Assembly (NCBI GenBank): GCA_012515075.1 | Contig: JAAYZC010000002.1 | Span: forward strand, 1-64,000 | Origin: Thermoplasmatales archaeon | Lineage (GTDB): Archaea; Thermoplasmatota; Thermoplasmata; Methanomassiliicoccales; Methanomethylophilaceae | DNA: 64,000 bases | Direction: 5' to 3' | Part shown: positions 50,328-59,679 of the stretch, in pieces | Layout of the letters: every line of letters starts with the position of its first letter | Numbering within the stretch: the stretch's first letter is position 1 | The notes under the pieces: generated by a model | The model's database searches: none | What the model was told of the DNA's origin: nothing | Seen by the model: only the letters and a program-made list of their open reading frames with translations | Program-made: the position numbers and the translations under genes

Positions 50328-50944
50328 TCTCCCTGACAGTGGGCAGGTGCTCGGTGGACATCCTTCCCGTGGTCAAGGGCCTGATCTCGGAAACGGACAA
50401 GGTCAGGAGCGCTCTGGCGGCAAAGGAGTACGAAGCATACGCCGTTGCCCTCGGTGTCGAGGAGATAGAGGCTGTCAGGATGCGCGCGGAACTTCCAGAG
50501 GAATACGAGCCGGTCGACCTTGACCTTGTATACTCCCACAGACTATCCACGTTCGGAAAGGTCACCCTTCCGGACCCTTCTTTCGCTTATCTCATAGACG
50601 AATGCGGGAAACGGGGATTACACGTCCTTCCTCTGGACATGAACGATCAAAGGTTCACGGATCTCTACTGTGAAAGGGTTAAGACCTCTGATTTCCTGAG
50701 GGAGAGAGGACTCGCCAAAAGGGCCTTCAAGGCCAGATGCGATATGAGCACCCCGGAATCTTTCGTGATTGATTGGGATCGTGTGGTCAACAGGGTCAAA
50801 GGCTATGCCCTTGTAAGCCGGGAGAGGGAGAGGTACATGTCCGATCAGATAAAACAGACCGCCGGATACCGGAACAGCCTGCTTGCAGTCATAGAGGCCG
50901 AGCGCGCCCAGGGGGTTGCGGACCTTCTGAGGGAAGTTTCATAA
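50324..50944 (+). CDS. TraB-like protein (tentative)
   Basis: A 206-residue protein. The pattern of an N-terminal strand with ISLTVGRCSVDILPVVKGLI, a middle helix, and near the end SRERERYMSDQIKQTAGYRNSLLAVIEAERAQGVADLL recalls TraB/PrgY proteins, whose core ends ...ERDxYM...VAVVGxGHxxGI. The usual catalytic-looking GxxH of that family is not present (EAERAQG instead). Coupled to the upstream regulator (ATGA) and to the next gene (TAATG). If it is a TraB member it has lost key residues; function unknown. Confidence 0.5.
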   Translation: MISLTVGRCSVDILPVVKGLISETDKVRSALAAKEYEAYAVALGVEEIEAVRMRAELPEEYEPVDLDLVYSHRLSTFGKVTLPDPSFAYLIDECGKRGLHVLPLDMNDQRFTDLYCERVKTSDFLRERGLAKRAFKARCDMSTPESFVIDWDRVVNRVKGYALVSRERERYMSDQIKQTAGYRNSLLAVIEAERAQGVADLLREVS

Positions 50945-52065
50945 TGAGCGGCTGCCCACGTTGTGGCGAGTCCCTCGAAGCCGGGCACCAGTTCTGTGTG
51001 CACTGCGGAAGGCCGCTGGAGGAGGAACCGCCAGTAGGGCCCTGCACGGAGTGCGCCGTTTCCGAAGGGAGGGGGCATAGATTCTGTGTGAGATGCGGCA
51101 GGCCGGTCGGCCGGGCCACGGATGCCGCCGGAAGGTCCCCCGCCGCCGTCATAGTCGGGATAGCGGGGCTGTCCGTGACCGCTGTCTGCGCTCTGCTACT
51201 TCCATTGGACCTCCTGGCCCTCGCGATCAGCTATGCGGATATATTCCAAAATCTGTACCACAGCATATACCAAGTGAACCTCTGGCTCCCCGTGAGGATC
51301 TTCCTCTTCGACCTCTCGGGCCCTTCCCTGCAGGCCTACTTCGTTCTCATAACGATAGGTGTGGCGGCATCGGTGGCATACATTCTGCTGAGGTCCGCGG
51401 ATGTTATGAGAAAGGAACCTACGGCGGAAGGGGCGAAAAGGACACCTCTGTATTCAGTATGCACCCTGACCTTCGCAGCAGCGGCCTTCCAGGTGGGATT
51501 CTTCCTCCTGGCGGCCCTTTTCGGTCAGGGTACCGGATACGAACCCGAAATCGATCAATGGAAACTGATGTTCGGTCTTCTCAACGCATCCATATTCGAG
51601 GAGATCAACGACAGGGTGTTTCTCCTGGGTCTGCCCATGTTGATACTGGTTGTGGTGGCTCGCCGGAAAGCTATGCCCCTCTGGAGATATGTAGTCGGAG
51701 GGTTCGGCGTGACCCCGGCGGCCGTTGTGCTTATACTCTTCTCAGCGACAATGTTCGGCATCAGCCACTACGAATCCTGGGGCTGGGTCAAGGTAATACC
51801 GGCAACGGCCGCGGGTATCGCCTTCGGATACCTCTTCGTACGGTTCGGCCTGTACGCAGCGGTCACCGCCCATTTCATCACGGACTACATGCAGTCGGTG
51901 CTTTGGCTGGCCCCGGGAGCGGCCCTGCCGTACGGGCTTCTGATAATCGTCCTGACAGCCGCCGGCGCAGTGATGCTTCTGCAACACTCCGCCATGGGAC
52001 TCAGGTTCCTCGCAGACTGGAGAAGGAAGGATTTCTGGACCGGAGAGGACGTCACAACCCCGTGA
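50944..52065 (+). CDS. CPBP-family intramembrane protease with double zinc ribbon
   Basis: A 373-residue protein. The N-terminus holds two zinc ribbons: CPRCGESLEAGHQFCVHCG (about residues 4-22) and CTECAVSEGRGHRFCVRCG (about 36-54). About eight membrane helices follow. The CPBP (CAAX protease/bacteriocin-processing) motifs are EEINDRVFLLG near residue 220, FGISHYESWGW near 270 and TAHFITDYM near 310, giving the two Glu and two His of the presumed metal site. The track start at 50773 is inside the previous gene; ATG 50944 overlaps its TAA. The substrate is unknown. Confidence 0.85.
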   Translation: MSGCPRCGESLEAGHQFCVHCGRPLEEEPPVGPCTECAVSEGRGHRFCVRCGRPVGRATDAAGRSPAAVIVGIAGLSVTAVCALLLPLDLLALAISYADIFQNLYHSIYQVNLWLPVRIFLFDLSGPSLQAYFVLITIGVAASVAYILLRSADVMRKEPTAEGAKRTPLYSVCTLTFAAAAFQVGFFLLAALFGQGTGYEPEIDQWKLMFGLLNASIFEEINDRVFLLGLPMLILVVVARRKAMPLWRYVVGGFGVTPAAVVLILFSATMFGISHYESWGWVKVIPATAAGIAFGYLFVRFGLYAAVTAHFITDYMQSVLWLAPGAALPYGLLIIVLTAAGAVMLLQHSAMGLRFLADWRRKDFWTGEDVTTP

Positions 52066-52819
52066 GCAACTCCAGACGGGACTTCGAGACCACCGCCGAC
52101 TCCAGGCCTTTGGACTCTATGATGTATCTCCCGCTGTATCCCCTGAGCTTAGACAGTACCGAATGGAAGTCTATGCTGCCTTCACCTATTGTCATGTGGG
52201 AATCGCGGTCACCGTTGTTGTCGTGTATGTGAACGTTGACTATCCTCCTGCCCAGCAACTCGATCATGCTATCCATCTGGCCCGTCGTGTTGGCATGACC
52301 TATGTCGAAGCATACGCCCAGGTCCGTGTCGGTTATTATCTCCTGCAGCTGGGAGGCTTCGCGGCCCAGCATGAACGACAGAGAAGGCATGTTCTCTACG
52401 GCCACCGTTATACCGAACTCTGCGGATGCCCGGTCCAGCGTCCGCATGGATTTCTTCGCCTGCAACAGGGCCTTGTCCTCCTGGTTTTTTATGGAGAACG
52501 AAGCCGTGCCGGGATGGACGGTGAGGGTGTTCATGTCGAGCTCGGCCATGCGTTCCATGGTCGCTATGATCTCCAGGACCGAGGCTTCCCTCATTCTCTC
52601 ACTGAGCCCGGCCAGATTGGTCTCGCTTATAGGAGAGTGAACAGAGAAGGTCATCCCGCTGTAGGAATCCTTCACGGCGAGCAGACGGCGGTAGACCTTG
52701 TTCAAATCGTGCTCCGCTTCTGAGAATATCTCCCAGTGAGAGAATTCCTTGGAAACGGACTCTAGAGACTCTTCCAGGTTATTCTCGCTGAAGACCGTGG
52801 AAGATACGCCTATGATCAT
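52052..52819 (-). CDS. Xylose-isomerase-like TIM-barrel protein
   Basis: A 255-residue protein of the AP endonuclease family 2 / xylose isomerase-like barrel. Metal-site residues are visible in LTVHPGTAS (His), VAVENMPSLSFM (Glu), VCFDIGHANTTGQ (Asp, His) and VNVHIHDNNGDRDSHMTIGEGSIDF (His, Asp, His). Members include endonuclease IV and sugar epimerases; this one lacks features that decide between them. The start overlaps the UPF0201 gene by 4 bp and its 3' end overlaps the convergent CPBP gene by 14 bp. Confidence 0.82.
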   Translation of the reverse strand: MIIGVSSTVFSENNLEESLESVSKEFSHWEIFSEAEHDLNKVYRRLLAVKDSYSGMTFSVHSPISETNLAGLSERMREASVLEIIATMERMAELDMNTLTVHPGTASFSIKNQEDKALLQAKKSMRTLDRASAEFGITVAVENMPSLSFMLGREASQLQEIITDTDLGVCFDIGHANTTGQMDSMIELLGRRIVNVHIHDNNGDRDSHMTIGEGSIDFHSVLSKLRGYSGRYIIESKGLESAVVSKSRLELLTGL

Positions 52820-53205
52820 ATCCTCACCTCCTGTCCGTCGACGGTGAAAGGGGCCACCGAGTCCACCAGCACCGACGGTTCCGGATTCTCCACGGTAACG
52901 CGTATGGATCCCAGTATGGTCCTCTCCTCGGTGAAGGATACCTTGCCCACCGTCGCCACCTGTTTGTTCAGATAGAACACAATGCGATCCGATGACGTCC
53001 CCCTCAGGAGGACTGAACGGGCCGTGTCCAATATCTTCTGCCTCCTTATCATCCTTGAGAACTCCCCCAGAGATTCACAGGTTCCATGTAGGCCTTTCTC
53101 GGAAGCTTCCAGAACCGCGTCCGGGAATATTCTAAGTATGGCGGCGGAGACCTTGTCGGGATCCTCGCTCGGATAGACGGGACAGGATATCATGACCTTC
53201 GGCAT
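52816..53205 (-). CDS. UPF0201 family protein
   Basis: A 129-residue archaeal protein. Recognised from VMISCPVYPSEDPDKVSAAILRIFP at the N-terminus, RRQKILDTARSVLLRGTSSDRIVFYLNKQVATVGKVSFTE in the middle and LGSIRVTVENPEP near the end. Function unknown; an RNA-binding role has been suggested for the family. A minus-strand TATA (cctataaaat) about 30 bp before the ATG suggests a leaderless transcript divergent from the PolD gene. Confidence 0.88.
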   Translation of the reverse strand: MPKVMISCPVYPSEDPDKVSAAILRIFPDAVLEASEKGLHGTCESLGEFSRMIRRQKILDTARSVLLRGTSSDRIVFYLNKQVATVGKVSFTEERTILGSIRVTVENPEPSVLVDSVAPFTVDGQEVRI

Positions 53206-53230
53206 GCCCTATAGCATGGATGGAGACGTA

Positions 53231-53270
53231 TTTTATAGGTCGTTCCCGCCCCCTGAGAAAGGTTTAAAGA
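53231..53270. promoter_or_regulatory. Divergent promoters of UPF0201 and the PolD small subunit
   Basis: ttttatagg (53231-53239) read on the minus strand serves the UPF0201 gene. gtttaaag (53262-53270) on the plus strand lies about 29 bp before the PolD ATG. Confidence 0.5.
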
Positions 53271-53294
53271 TGCCGACCCTCTGATACACCCTTC

Positions 53295-54728
53295 ATGCGG
53301 TCGGAGGTCCTGAATGCTGCTGCCCGGAGGAATATGTTCCTTTCTCCAGAGGCACTGGAGATGATATTATCCAACTCCGAACCTATGGCACTTACGAATA
53401 CAGTCCTCAGCGCCCTGTCCTCCAACTCCATGTTCGTTACCAAGGAGGACATAATGGGATGCATAGCCGGAGATGCGCCCCTGTTCGGTTGCGGGAAGCC
53501 CATAACACCTCGGAACAAAAAGCATCATGACATACAGGTGGTAACCGAGACGGACGTTACCGGACAGTCGACCTGCGAGGGCACCATCGAGGATCTTGCC
53601 AGATTCTTCCAGAGCAGATACTCCTCCTTGAAACGCCTGATAGAGAGACGCAGGGACTTCGGCATCGCAATGCCCATAGCCAGGGCCATGTCCCTGGACA
53701 GAGAGACGAAGATAATAGGTATCGTGAGCGACCGGGCCATCACCAAGAACGGGCACATGATACTGACCCTTGAGGATGACAGCGGCATATGCAAGGCGCT
53801 GATATCAAAAGACTCCCCGCTTATAGGCGAGATAATCGTCAACGACGAGGTCGTCGGTGTTGCTGGCAAGCGCGCCGGCAACGGAGGCCTGTACATCATA
53901 TCCGAGATTTTCAGACCAGACATACCCTTCAACAACGCATGGGTGCCCTCCGACACGTCGTCCAAGGTCGCCTTCCTGTCGGATGTTCACGTGGGAAGCC
54001 GCACCTTCCTGGACAGCAACTGGAAGAGGATGATACGCTGGCTGAAGGATAATGCATACGATTGCGAACTGAATTACATAATACTTCCAGGTGATGTGGT
54101 GGACGGAATTGGTATATTCCCCGACCAGGATAAAGAGTTGGATATAAGCGATATCTATGTCCAATACGAGACCCTGTCCGAGTACCTCAAGGAAATACCG
54201 GATCACATCAAGATGGTACTTCAACCCGGCAATCACGACGCTGCCCGTCCCGCCGAACCGCAGCCCGCCTTGTCCGAGGTTTTCACCAAGACCTTTGATT
54301 CCAATGTGATAATGACCGGGAACCCAGTTAATATCAGGATAGAGGGCAGGAACATCCTCACCTACCACGGAAGGAGCATGGATGATTGGATAACGGGGGT
54401 TCAGAAACTCACGTACGATGACCCGACCGGTGTGATGAAGGAGATGCTTGTGCGCCGCCACCTGGCCCCGATATACGGCCAGAAGACGGCCCTTGCTCCT
54501 GAGAAGAAGGATTATCTTATAATGGAAACTGTTCCAGACATATTCGTGTCGGGCCATGTTCACGGGGCCGGCGTTATGGAATATCGCGGCGTCAAGACGA
54601 TAAATGCGTCTACCTGGCAGAGCCAGACGGACTACCAGAAGATGCACAACTTCAACCCGGACCCCGGCATAATGCCAATAGTGGATTTGGGATCCGGCCG
54701 CGTGAATATGAAGAATTTCATGATGTGA
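53295..54728 (+). CDS. polB: DNA polymerase D small subunit (DP1)
   Basis: A 477-residue proofreading subunit of the euryarchaeal replicative polymerase PolD. The N-terminal helical region is followed by an OB-fold (about 140-215) and a Mre11-like phosphodiesterase with metal motifs FLSDVHVGSRTF, LPGDVVDGIG, LQPGNHDAARPAEPQP and VSGHVHGAGV. These residues are those needed for 3'-5' exonuclease activity. The large subunit is not in the window. Leaderless by the TATA at 53262. Confidence 0.96.
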   Translation: MRSEVLNAAARRNMFLSPEALEMILSNSEPMALTNTVLSALSSNSMFVTKEDIMGCIAGDAPLFGCGKPITPRNKKHHDIQVVTETDVTGQSTCEGTIEDLARFFQSRYSSLKRLIERRRDFGIAMPIARAMSLDRETKIIGIVSDRAITKNGHMILTLEDDSGICKALISKDSPLIGEIIVNDEVVGVAGKRAGNGGLYIISEIFRPDIPFNNAWVPSDTSSKVAFLSDVHVGSRTFLDSNWKRMIRWLKDNAYDCELNYIILPGDVVDGIGIFPDQDKELDISDIYVQYETLSEYLKEIPDHIKMVLQPGNHDAARPAEPQPALSEVFTKTFDSNVIMTGNPVNIRIEGRNILTYHGRSMDDWITGVQKLTYDDPTGVMKEMLVRRHLAPIYGQKTALAPEKKDYLIMETVPDIFVSGHVHGAGVMEYRGVKTINASTWQSQTDYQKMHNFNPDPGIMPIVDLGSGRVNMKNFMM

Positions 54729-54732
54729 TAGA

Positions 54733-55062
54733 TTGTTTGATCTGAATTGGATATACCTTATAGTCGGGGGTCTCCTGGAACCTCTTTGGATAATCTCTTT
54801 GGAGAAATCGAAGGGTTTCAAGAGGATAGGCTGGGGAATAGCCGCCGCGGTGCTGATCGTAGCGAGTCCCTACTTCCTGTCTCTTGCTATGAAGGAGATT
54901 CCGATGGGCACGGCCTACTCCATATGGACCGGGTTGGGGGCTGTTTTCACTCTGATTGCCGGCCGCATGGTGTACGGTGAGCGGATCAAGGCCGCCCGCA
55001 TGCTTTTCGTAGCGATGATCGTGTCGGGCGTGGTCGGTCTGGAGCTTCTGGGGGTATACTGA
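54733..55062 (+). CDS. SMR-family transporter subunit 1
   Basis: A 109-residue four-helix protein of the small multidrug resistance family. GGLLEPLWIISLEKSKGF carries the conserved membrane Glu and Trp of helix 1, and IPMGTAYSIWTGLGAVFTLIAGRMVYGERI is the helix 2-3 signature. The start is TTG at 54733 (no in-frame ATG precedes helix 1), 4 bp after the PolD stop, with no clear ribosome site. Paired with the next gene (TGATG overlap), so a heterodimer is likely. Confidence 0.85.
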   Translation: MFDLNWIYLIVGGLLEPLWIISLEKSKGFKRIGWGIAAAVLIVASPYFLSLAMKEIPMGTAYSIWTGLGAVFTLIAGRMVYGERIKAARMLFVAMIVSGVVGLELLGVY

Positions 55063-55415
55063 TGAGGCCGACCCCCTGGGCCTATGTCTTCGTAGGCGGA
55101 CTCCTGGAGACCGTATGGGCTGTTTCCATGAAGATGTCCGAAGGACTCACCGACCCTTTCTATACGGTGATAACGCTGATATTCCTTTTCGCCAGCACCT
55201 ATCTGCTGTACTGCGGGATTAGGAAAGGTGTGCCGGTGGGCGTGGGTTATGCCGTGTGGGTGGGCATAGGGGCTGTCTGCTCGGTCATAATGGGCATAAT
55301 ACTTTTCGAAGAGACCTTGGCCATCGGAAGACTTTTCTTCATAAGCCTGATAATAGCCGGGGTCGTGGGTCTGCAGGTCACCGAATCAAAGACGGACCCG
55401 GAGTGCCCCGGATGA
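55062..55415 (+). CDS. SMR-family transporter subunit 2 (Gdx/SugE-like)
   Basis: A 117-residue four-helix SMR protein. GGLLETVWAVSMKMSEGLT matches the GxxExxWAxxMKxSxG motif of guanidinium exporters (Gdx, SugE), more so than subunit 1. YAVWVGIGAVCSVIMGIILFEE continues the family pattern. The ATG overlaps the upstream stop. The two-gene layout resembles paired SMR systems such as YkkCD or EbrAB. Guanidinium export is a reasonable guess; no guanidine riboswitch-like leader is seen. A T-run (gttttttaa, 55458-55466) follows. Confidence 0.87.
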   Translation: MRPTPWAYVFVGGLLETVWAVSMKMSEGLTDPFYTVITLIFLFASTYLLYCGIRKGVPVGVGYAVWVGIGAVCSVIMGIILFEETLAIGRLFFISLIIAGVVGLQVTESKTDPECPG

Positions 55416-55472
55416 TACCAGCCCTCCGGGTACGTAGCCGAAGAAATGGAAAATAAGAGTTTTTTAAGCGGT

Positions 55473-55622
55473 TTACAGACCTTCCGTGAGCAGCACGTAC
55501 ACTATGATGAAGGCTCCGAGCATCAGCATACCGTAGGATACGATCCAAATCATCTTGAAGGCCCTGGCCTTCTTGACTGGGTCGTTCTGAATCTCTTCGA
55601 ATCGTTCCTCCAGCGACTTCAC
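55473..55622 (-). CDS. Small membrane protein after atpD (AhaG position)
   Basis: A 49-residue protein below the ORF-track cutoff. It begins with a GTG that overlaps the atpD stop (GTGA), reads MKSLEERFEEIQNDPVKKARAFKMIW, then has one hydrophobic helix (WIVSYGMLMLGAFIIVYVLL). It is the last gene of the ATPase operon. In Methanosarcina the operon ends with a small gene called ahaG in this position; homology cannot be judged at this length. It could be an assembly or accessory peptide of the rotor-stator. Confidence 0.72.
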   Translation of the reverse strand: MKSLEERFEEIQNDPVKKARAFKMIWIVSYGMLMLGAFIIVYVLLTEGL

Positions 55623-56254
55623 TCTACAGCCTCGCTCTTCTTCTTCAAGTGCTTGAGGCGGGTGGTGTTCTCCCTCTCCATCTCCTCGAGACGGAATTTG
55701 ACGAACCTCTCGGCTTCCTTGAGATCAGGTATTATCTTGAACTCAAGGGCGTTCACCCTCCTCTTCGTCTTCTCGATTTCGTCAAGAAGCTTCTTCATGG
55801 TTGTCTCGATCTCGGCCGCACGTATCAGAGTGTCGAGCAGTTTCTCGAAGGCCAGGGCGGCCTCCTCGATGTAGGGGGATGTGGATATCACACCGTATCC
55901 CTTGTCGACCATCTTGGTGTGCACAGAGGTGGCCTCGACCTTCGGGACCATCATACCCATGATGCTCTTGCTGCCTACCGTGACCTGGGGATCGGCCTTG
56001 AGGGCATAGGCCGCGCTCTTAACCGCGATCTCTCCCTCTACCGCCCTTGCGATGGCGATCTTGTCCATCGCGGACTCATAGTCCGACGTGACTCCTGCGC
56101 GCATCTTCCTCGCCTTCTCCAGTACCTCGAAGAACTCGATGATGAGACCGTCTCTCTTCATCTTCATGATCTTGTATCCGCTCTGGGACAGCTTGATCCT
56201 CTTCTTCAGTTCTATGAGAACGGAACGAGTGGGGGTGATCTCTTTGGTGGCCAT
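55619..56254 (-). CDS. atpD: A-type ATP synthase subunit D
   Basis: A 211-residue central-stalk subunit forming a long coiled coil. The N-terminal ITPTRSVLIELKKRIKLSQSGYKIMKMKRDGLI and C-terminal KRRVNALEFKIIPDLKEAERFVKFRLEEMERE are characteristic. The track start is a GTG at 56263 overlapping the atpB stop; the ATG at 56254 gives MATKEITPTRS and I prefer it. Confidence 0.95.
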   Translation of the reverse strand: MATKEITPTRSVLIELKKRIKLSQSGYKIMKMKRDGLIIEFFEVLEKARKMRAGVTSDYESAMDKIAIARAVEGEIAVKSAAYALKADPQVTVGSKSIMGMMVPKVEATSVHTKMVDKGYGVISTSPYIEEAALAFEKLLDTLIRAAEIETTMKKLLDEIEKTKRRVNALEFKIIPDLKEAERFVKFRLEEMERENTTRLKHLKKKSEAVE

Positions 56255-56259
56255 GGCGC

Positions 56260-57639
56260 TCACTTCTTCTTGAGGTACTTCTCGATGTACTTGCGGTCGA
56301 TCCTGGTGATCTGATCCATGTCGAGTTCGGCGATGATCTCCCAGGCTATGTCGAGGGTACGCTCTATGGAACGGTCCTCCTCTACACCCTGCCTGACTAT
56401 GCGGTCCTCGAATATGTCGGCGAAGTCCAGGAACTTCCTGTCCTTCTCGGACAGGGACTCCTTACCGACGATGGCAACGAGTCCGCGGAGGTCCTTACCC
56501 TCGGCGTATGCGGCGTACAGCTGGTCGGAGACGCCTTTGTGGTCCTCACGGGTCTTGCCCGCACCGGTTCCTCCTCCCATCAGCCTGCTGAGGGACGAGG
56601 AGACGTTTATCGGGGGATAGATGCCCGCGCGGTGAAGCTCCCTGGACATGACGATCTGACCTTCGGTGATGTAACCGGAGAGGTCGGGGATCGGGTGGGT
56701 GATGTCGTCTCCGGGCATGGAAAGGATCGGGATCTGTGTGATGGATCCCTTCTTGTCCTTGATCCTGCCTGCGCGCTCGTACAGCTGTGCCAGATCTGTG
56801 TACATGTAGCCAGGGTAACCGCGCCTTCCGGGCACTTCCTCCCTGGCGGCTCCGACCTGCCTGAGGGCCTCGCAGTAGTTGGTGACATCGGTCATTATGA
56901 CCAGCACCTGCATGCCTAACTCGAAAGCCATGTACTCCGCGGTTGTGAGTCCGAGCCTGGGCGTGACAATACGCTCGACGGCGGGGTCGTCCGCGAGGTT
57001 CAGGAAGACCACCGCGTTCTTCAGCGCGCCGGTCCTCTCGAACTCCTTCATGAACATCTGCTTCTCTTCGTTGGTGATGCCCATGGCAACGAACACGACC
57101 GCGAACTCCTCGTTCTCGCCGCGTACCTTGGCCTGCCTGGCGATCTGCAGGGCGAGCTCGTTGTGAGGGAGACCGGAACCCGAGAATATGGGAAGCTTCT
57201 GTCCCCTGACCAGCGTGTTCATGCCGTCGATGGTGGATATGCCTGTCTGGATGAAATCAGACGGGCTGTCCCTCGCCCAGGGGTTGATGGCCGATCCCTC
57301 TATGTTCAGCTTCTTCTCGGGAGTGATTTCCGGACCGCCGTCAAGGGGGGCACCGGCTCCCGTGAGGACGCGACCGAGCATGTCCCTGGAAACGGGCATC
57401 TTCATGGTCTCTCCGAGGAAACGGACGGCGGCGCTCTTGTCGACGCCGGATGTACCCTCGAAGACCTGGACGACAACGAGGTCATCGGAGGTGTCGAGGA
57501 CCTGACCTCTCTTGACGGATCCGTCGGAGAGCTTTATGCTGACCAGCTCCTGATATCCGACGGGTTCGGTCTTCTTGACGAAGACCAGGGGTCCGGCGAT
57601 TTCCGAGATGGTCTTGTACTCTTTGGATATTATAGACAT
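56260..57639 (-). CDS. atpB: A-type ATP synthase subunit B
   Basis: A 459-residue regulatory subunit of the A1 headpiece, paired with the catalytic A subunit. [22 protein letters not shown] replaces the P-loop, as expected for a B subunit. [21 protein letters not shown] and the C-terminal [28 protein letters not shown] are typical. It lies between A and D. Confidence 0.97.
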   Translation of the reverse strand: MSIISKEYKTISEIAGPLVFVKKTEPVGYQELVSIKLSDGSVKRGQVLDTSDDLVVVQVFEGTSGVDKSAAVRFLGETMKMPVSRDMLGRVLTGAGAPLDGGPEITPEKKLNIEGSAINPWARDSPSDFIQTGISTIDGMNTLVRGQKLPIFSGSGLPHNELALQIARQAKVRGENEEFAVVFVAMGITNEEKQMFMKEFERTGALKNAVVFLNLADDPAVERIVTPRLGLTTAEYMAFELGMQVLVIMTDVTNYCEALRQVGAAREEVPGRRGYPGYMYTDLAQLYERAGRIKDKKGSITQIPILSMPGDDITHPIPDLSGYITEGQIVMSRELHRAGIYPPINVSSSLSRLMGGGTGAGKTREDHKGVSDQLYAAYAEGKDLRGLVAIVGKESLSEKDRKFLDFADIFEDRIVRQGVEEDRSIERTLDIAWEIIAELDMDQITRIDRKYIEKYLKKK

Positions 57640-57645
57640 ATGTAA

Positions 57646-59373
57646 TCACACTCCCAGTTCGGCGAACTGCTTGTCCATATCCGCCTCGACGGCCTTCAGT
57701 TCCTCGTCGACCGTTTCCTCGTACTTGGCCTGCTGGAACCTCTGTCTGGCAGGTATGTAGGCGACCTTGTTCACCTGCACTCCCACCTCCAGGGCCTTGA
57801 TGGCCAGGTCGGAATACTTCTTGATGAGCTTGAGCATCACGTACTGCCTCTCGATGGGGCAGTAGGTGTCCACGGGGTGGTATGCGTTCTGCTGCAGGAA
57901 TATCTCCCTGATCATCTTGGAGACCTCGAGGGATATCTTCTGCTCGTCGGGCAGGGCATCGGAACCGACCATCTGGACTATCTCCTGGAGCTCGGACTCC
58001 TTCTGCAGGGTGAGCATCGCCCACTCCTTGAGGGCGGGGAAGTCGGATGCCACGTTGGATGCGTACCAGCTCCTGAGCTGCTTGTCGTACATGGAGTACG
58101 AGGTCAGCCAGTTGATGGTGGGGAAGTGCCTCCTCTCCCTGAGCTTGGTGTCCAGCGCCCAGAAGACGCGGACGATACGCAGGGTGTTCTGAGTGACGGG
58201 CTCGGACAGGTCTCCTCCCGGAGGAGAGACCGCACCGATGACGGAGATGGATCCGTCGTCGCCTCCCAGGGTCATGGCGCGGCATGCGCGCTCGTAGAAC
58301 TCTGAGAGCCTTCCCGCGAGGTATGCGGGGTATCCTTCCTCTCCGGGCATCTCTTCCAGCCTGGAGGAGATCTCTCTCATCGCCTCGGCCCACCTGGAGG
58401 TGGAGTCGGCCATGAGGGAGACGTTGTATCCCATGTCCCTGTAGTACTCTGCTATGGTCATCCCGGTGTACACGGACGCCTCTCTGGCCGCCACAGGCAT
58501 GTTGGATGTGTTGGCTATGAGGACGGTCCTCTTCATCAGAGGCTCGCCGGTCTTGGGGTCCTCCAATTCAGGGAACTCCGTAAGGACCTCGGTCATCTCG
58601 TTGCCGCGCTCTCCGCAGCCGATGTAGACGACTATCTCGGCATCCGAGTGCTTGGCCAGCTGCTGCTGGGTGACGGTCTTACCGGTACCGAACGCGCCGG
58701 GGATGGCCGCCGCCCCTCCTTTGGCCAGGGGGAACATCGTGTCCAGCACCCTCTGCCCCGTTATCAGGGGTATGTCGGGCTGGTACTTCTCCCTCACAGG
58801 CCTGGGAAGACGTACGGGCCAGTACTGCAGCATCTGCACTTCCTTGCCGTCTATGACCGCTATCGTGTCCACAACGGTAAAGGAGCCTGCCTCTATCTTG
58901 TCGACCTTCCCCTTCACGCCGACGGGGACCATGATCTTGTGGACCATGGGGCCCTCCATGACAGTTCCCAGCGTCTGCCCGGGGGACACCTCATCGCCTT
59001 TCGATACGACGGGGGTGAAGTCCCATTTCGTCTCTCTGCTAAGTCCAGGTGCGGAAACGCCGCGGAAGATGAAATCTCCCATTTTGTCCCTCAGGACAGG
59101 AAGGGGCCTCTGTATTCCGTCGTAGACGGACGTAAGAAGTCCGGGGCCAAGCTCCACTGCGAGGGGGCGACCGGTGTTAGAGACCGGCTCTCCGGGCTTC
59201 ACGCCCGACGTATCCTCGTAAACCTGGATGATCGAATAGTCGCCGACGATCTTGATGACCTCTCCCATCAGCTGCTCATCCCCGACGTGTACCACGTCAT
59301 ACATCCTGGGTGAGATACCGGTGGCGGTCACGACAGGACCCGCGACTCTGTAAATTACACCTTTAGTGCTCAT
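57646..59373 (-). CDS. atpA: A-type ATP synthase catalytic subunit A
   Basis: A 575-residue catalytic subunit. The P-loop [21 protein letters not shown] is near residue 230, with the archaeal A-type GPFGSGKT-like form. The large insertion before it (about residues 115-185) is the non-homologous region of A-type A subunits. [32 protein letters not shown] is the conserved ATP-binding segment. It is followed directly by F upstream and B downstream in the operon. Confidence 0.97.
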   Translation of the reverse strand: MSTKGVIYRVAGPVVTATGISPRMYDVVHVGDEQLMGEVIKIVGDYSIIQVYEDTSGVKPGEPVSNTGRPLAVELGPGLLTSVYDGIQRPLPVLRDKMGDFIFRGVSAPGLSRETKWDFTPVVSKGDEVSPGQTLGTVMEGPMVHKIMVPVGVKGKVDKIEAGSFTVVDTIAVIDGKEVQMLQYWPVRLPRPVREKYQPDIPLITGQRVLDTMFPLAKGGAAAIPGAFGTGKTVTQQQLAKHSDAEIVVYIGCGERGNEMTEVLTEFPELEDPKTGEPLMKRTVLIANTSNMPVAAREASVYTGMTIAEYYRDMGYNVSLMADSTSRWAEAMREISSRLEEMPGEEGYPAYLAGRLSEFYERACRAMTLGGDDGSISVIGAVSPPGGDLSEPVTQNTLRIVRVFWALDTKLRERRHFPTINWLTSYSMYDKQLRSWYASNVASDFPALKEWAMLTLQKESELQEIVQMVGSDALPDEQKISLEVSKMIREIFLQQNAYHPVDTYCPIERQYVMLKLIKKYSDLAIKALEVGVQVNKVAYIPARQRFQQAKYEETVDEELKAVEADMDKQFAELGV

Positions 59374-59679
59374 TTATTCATCCTCTGTTTTGTATAAATC
59401 AACGCCAATCGCTCTCTTAACCTTCTCACGAAGGTCGCTCTCATCTCCGCCTACCGGGACGACGACGGGCTGGATGGAATCCATAACCCTGTGTCTGACG
59501 ACGGGACTCAGGTTGTCCAGGTCCCTTGCATCCACTGCCAGTATACCAATTTCCGGCACGGCCATCGCCTCGAGGATCTTCTGCTGGTAGTCCTCGCTGT
59601 CGGCCACGAACACGCGCCTTATGCCGGCCAGCCTGAACCCCAGAACGAATTCCTCGCTGCCAATAACTGCTATCTGCAT
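59374..59679 (-). CDS. atpF: A-type ATP synthase subunit F
   Basis: A 101-residue central-stalk subunit with the CheY-like fold MQIAVIGSEEFVLGFRLAGIRRVF. Its stop is adjacent to the atpA start, and its start overlaps the atpC stop by one base, so translation is coupled. Confidence 0.94.
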   Translation of the reverse strand: MQIAVIGSEEFVLGFRLAGIRRVFVADSEDYQQKILEAMAVPEIGILAVDARDLDNLSPVVRHRVMDSIQPVVVPVGGDESDLREKVKRAIGVDLYKTEDE

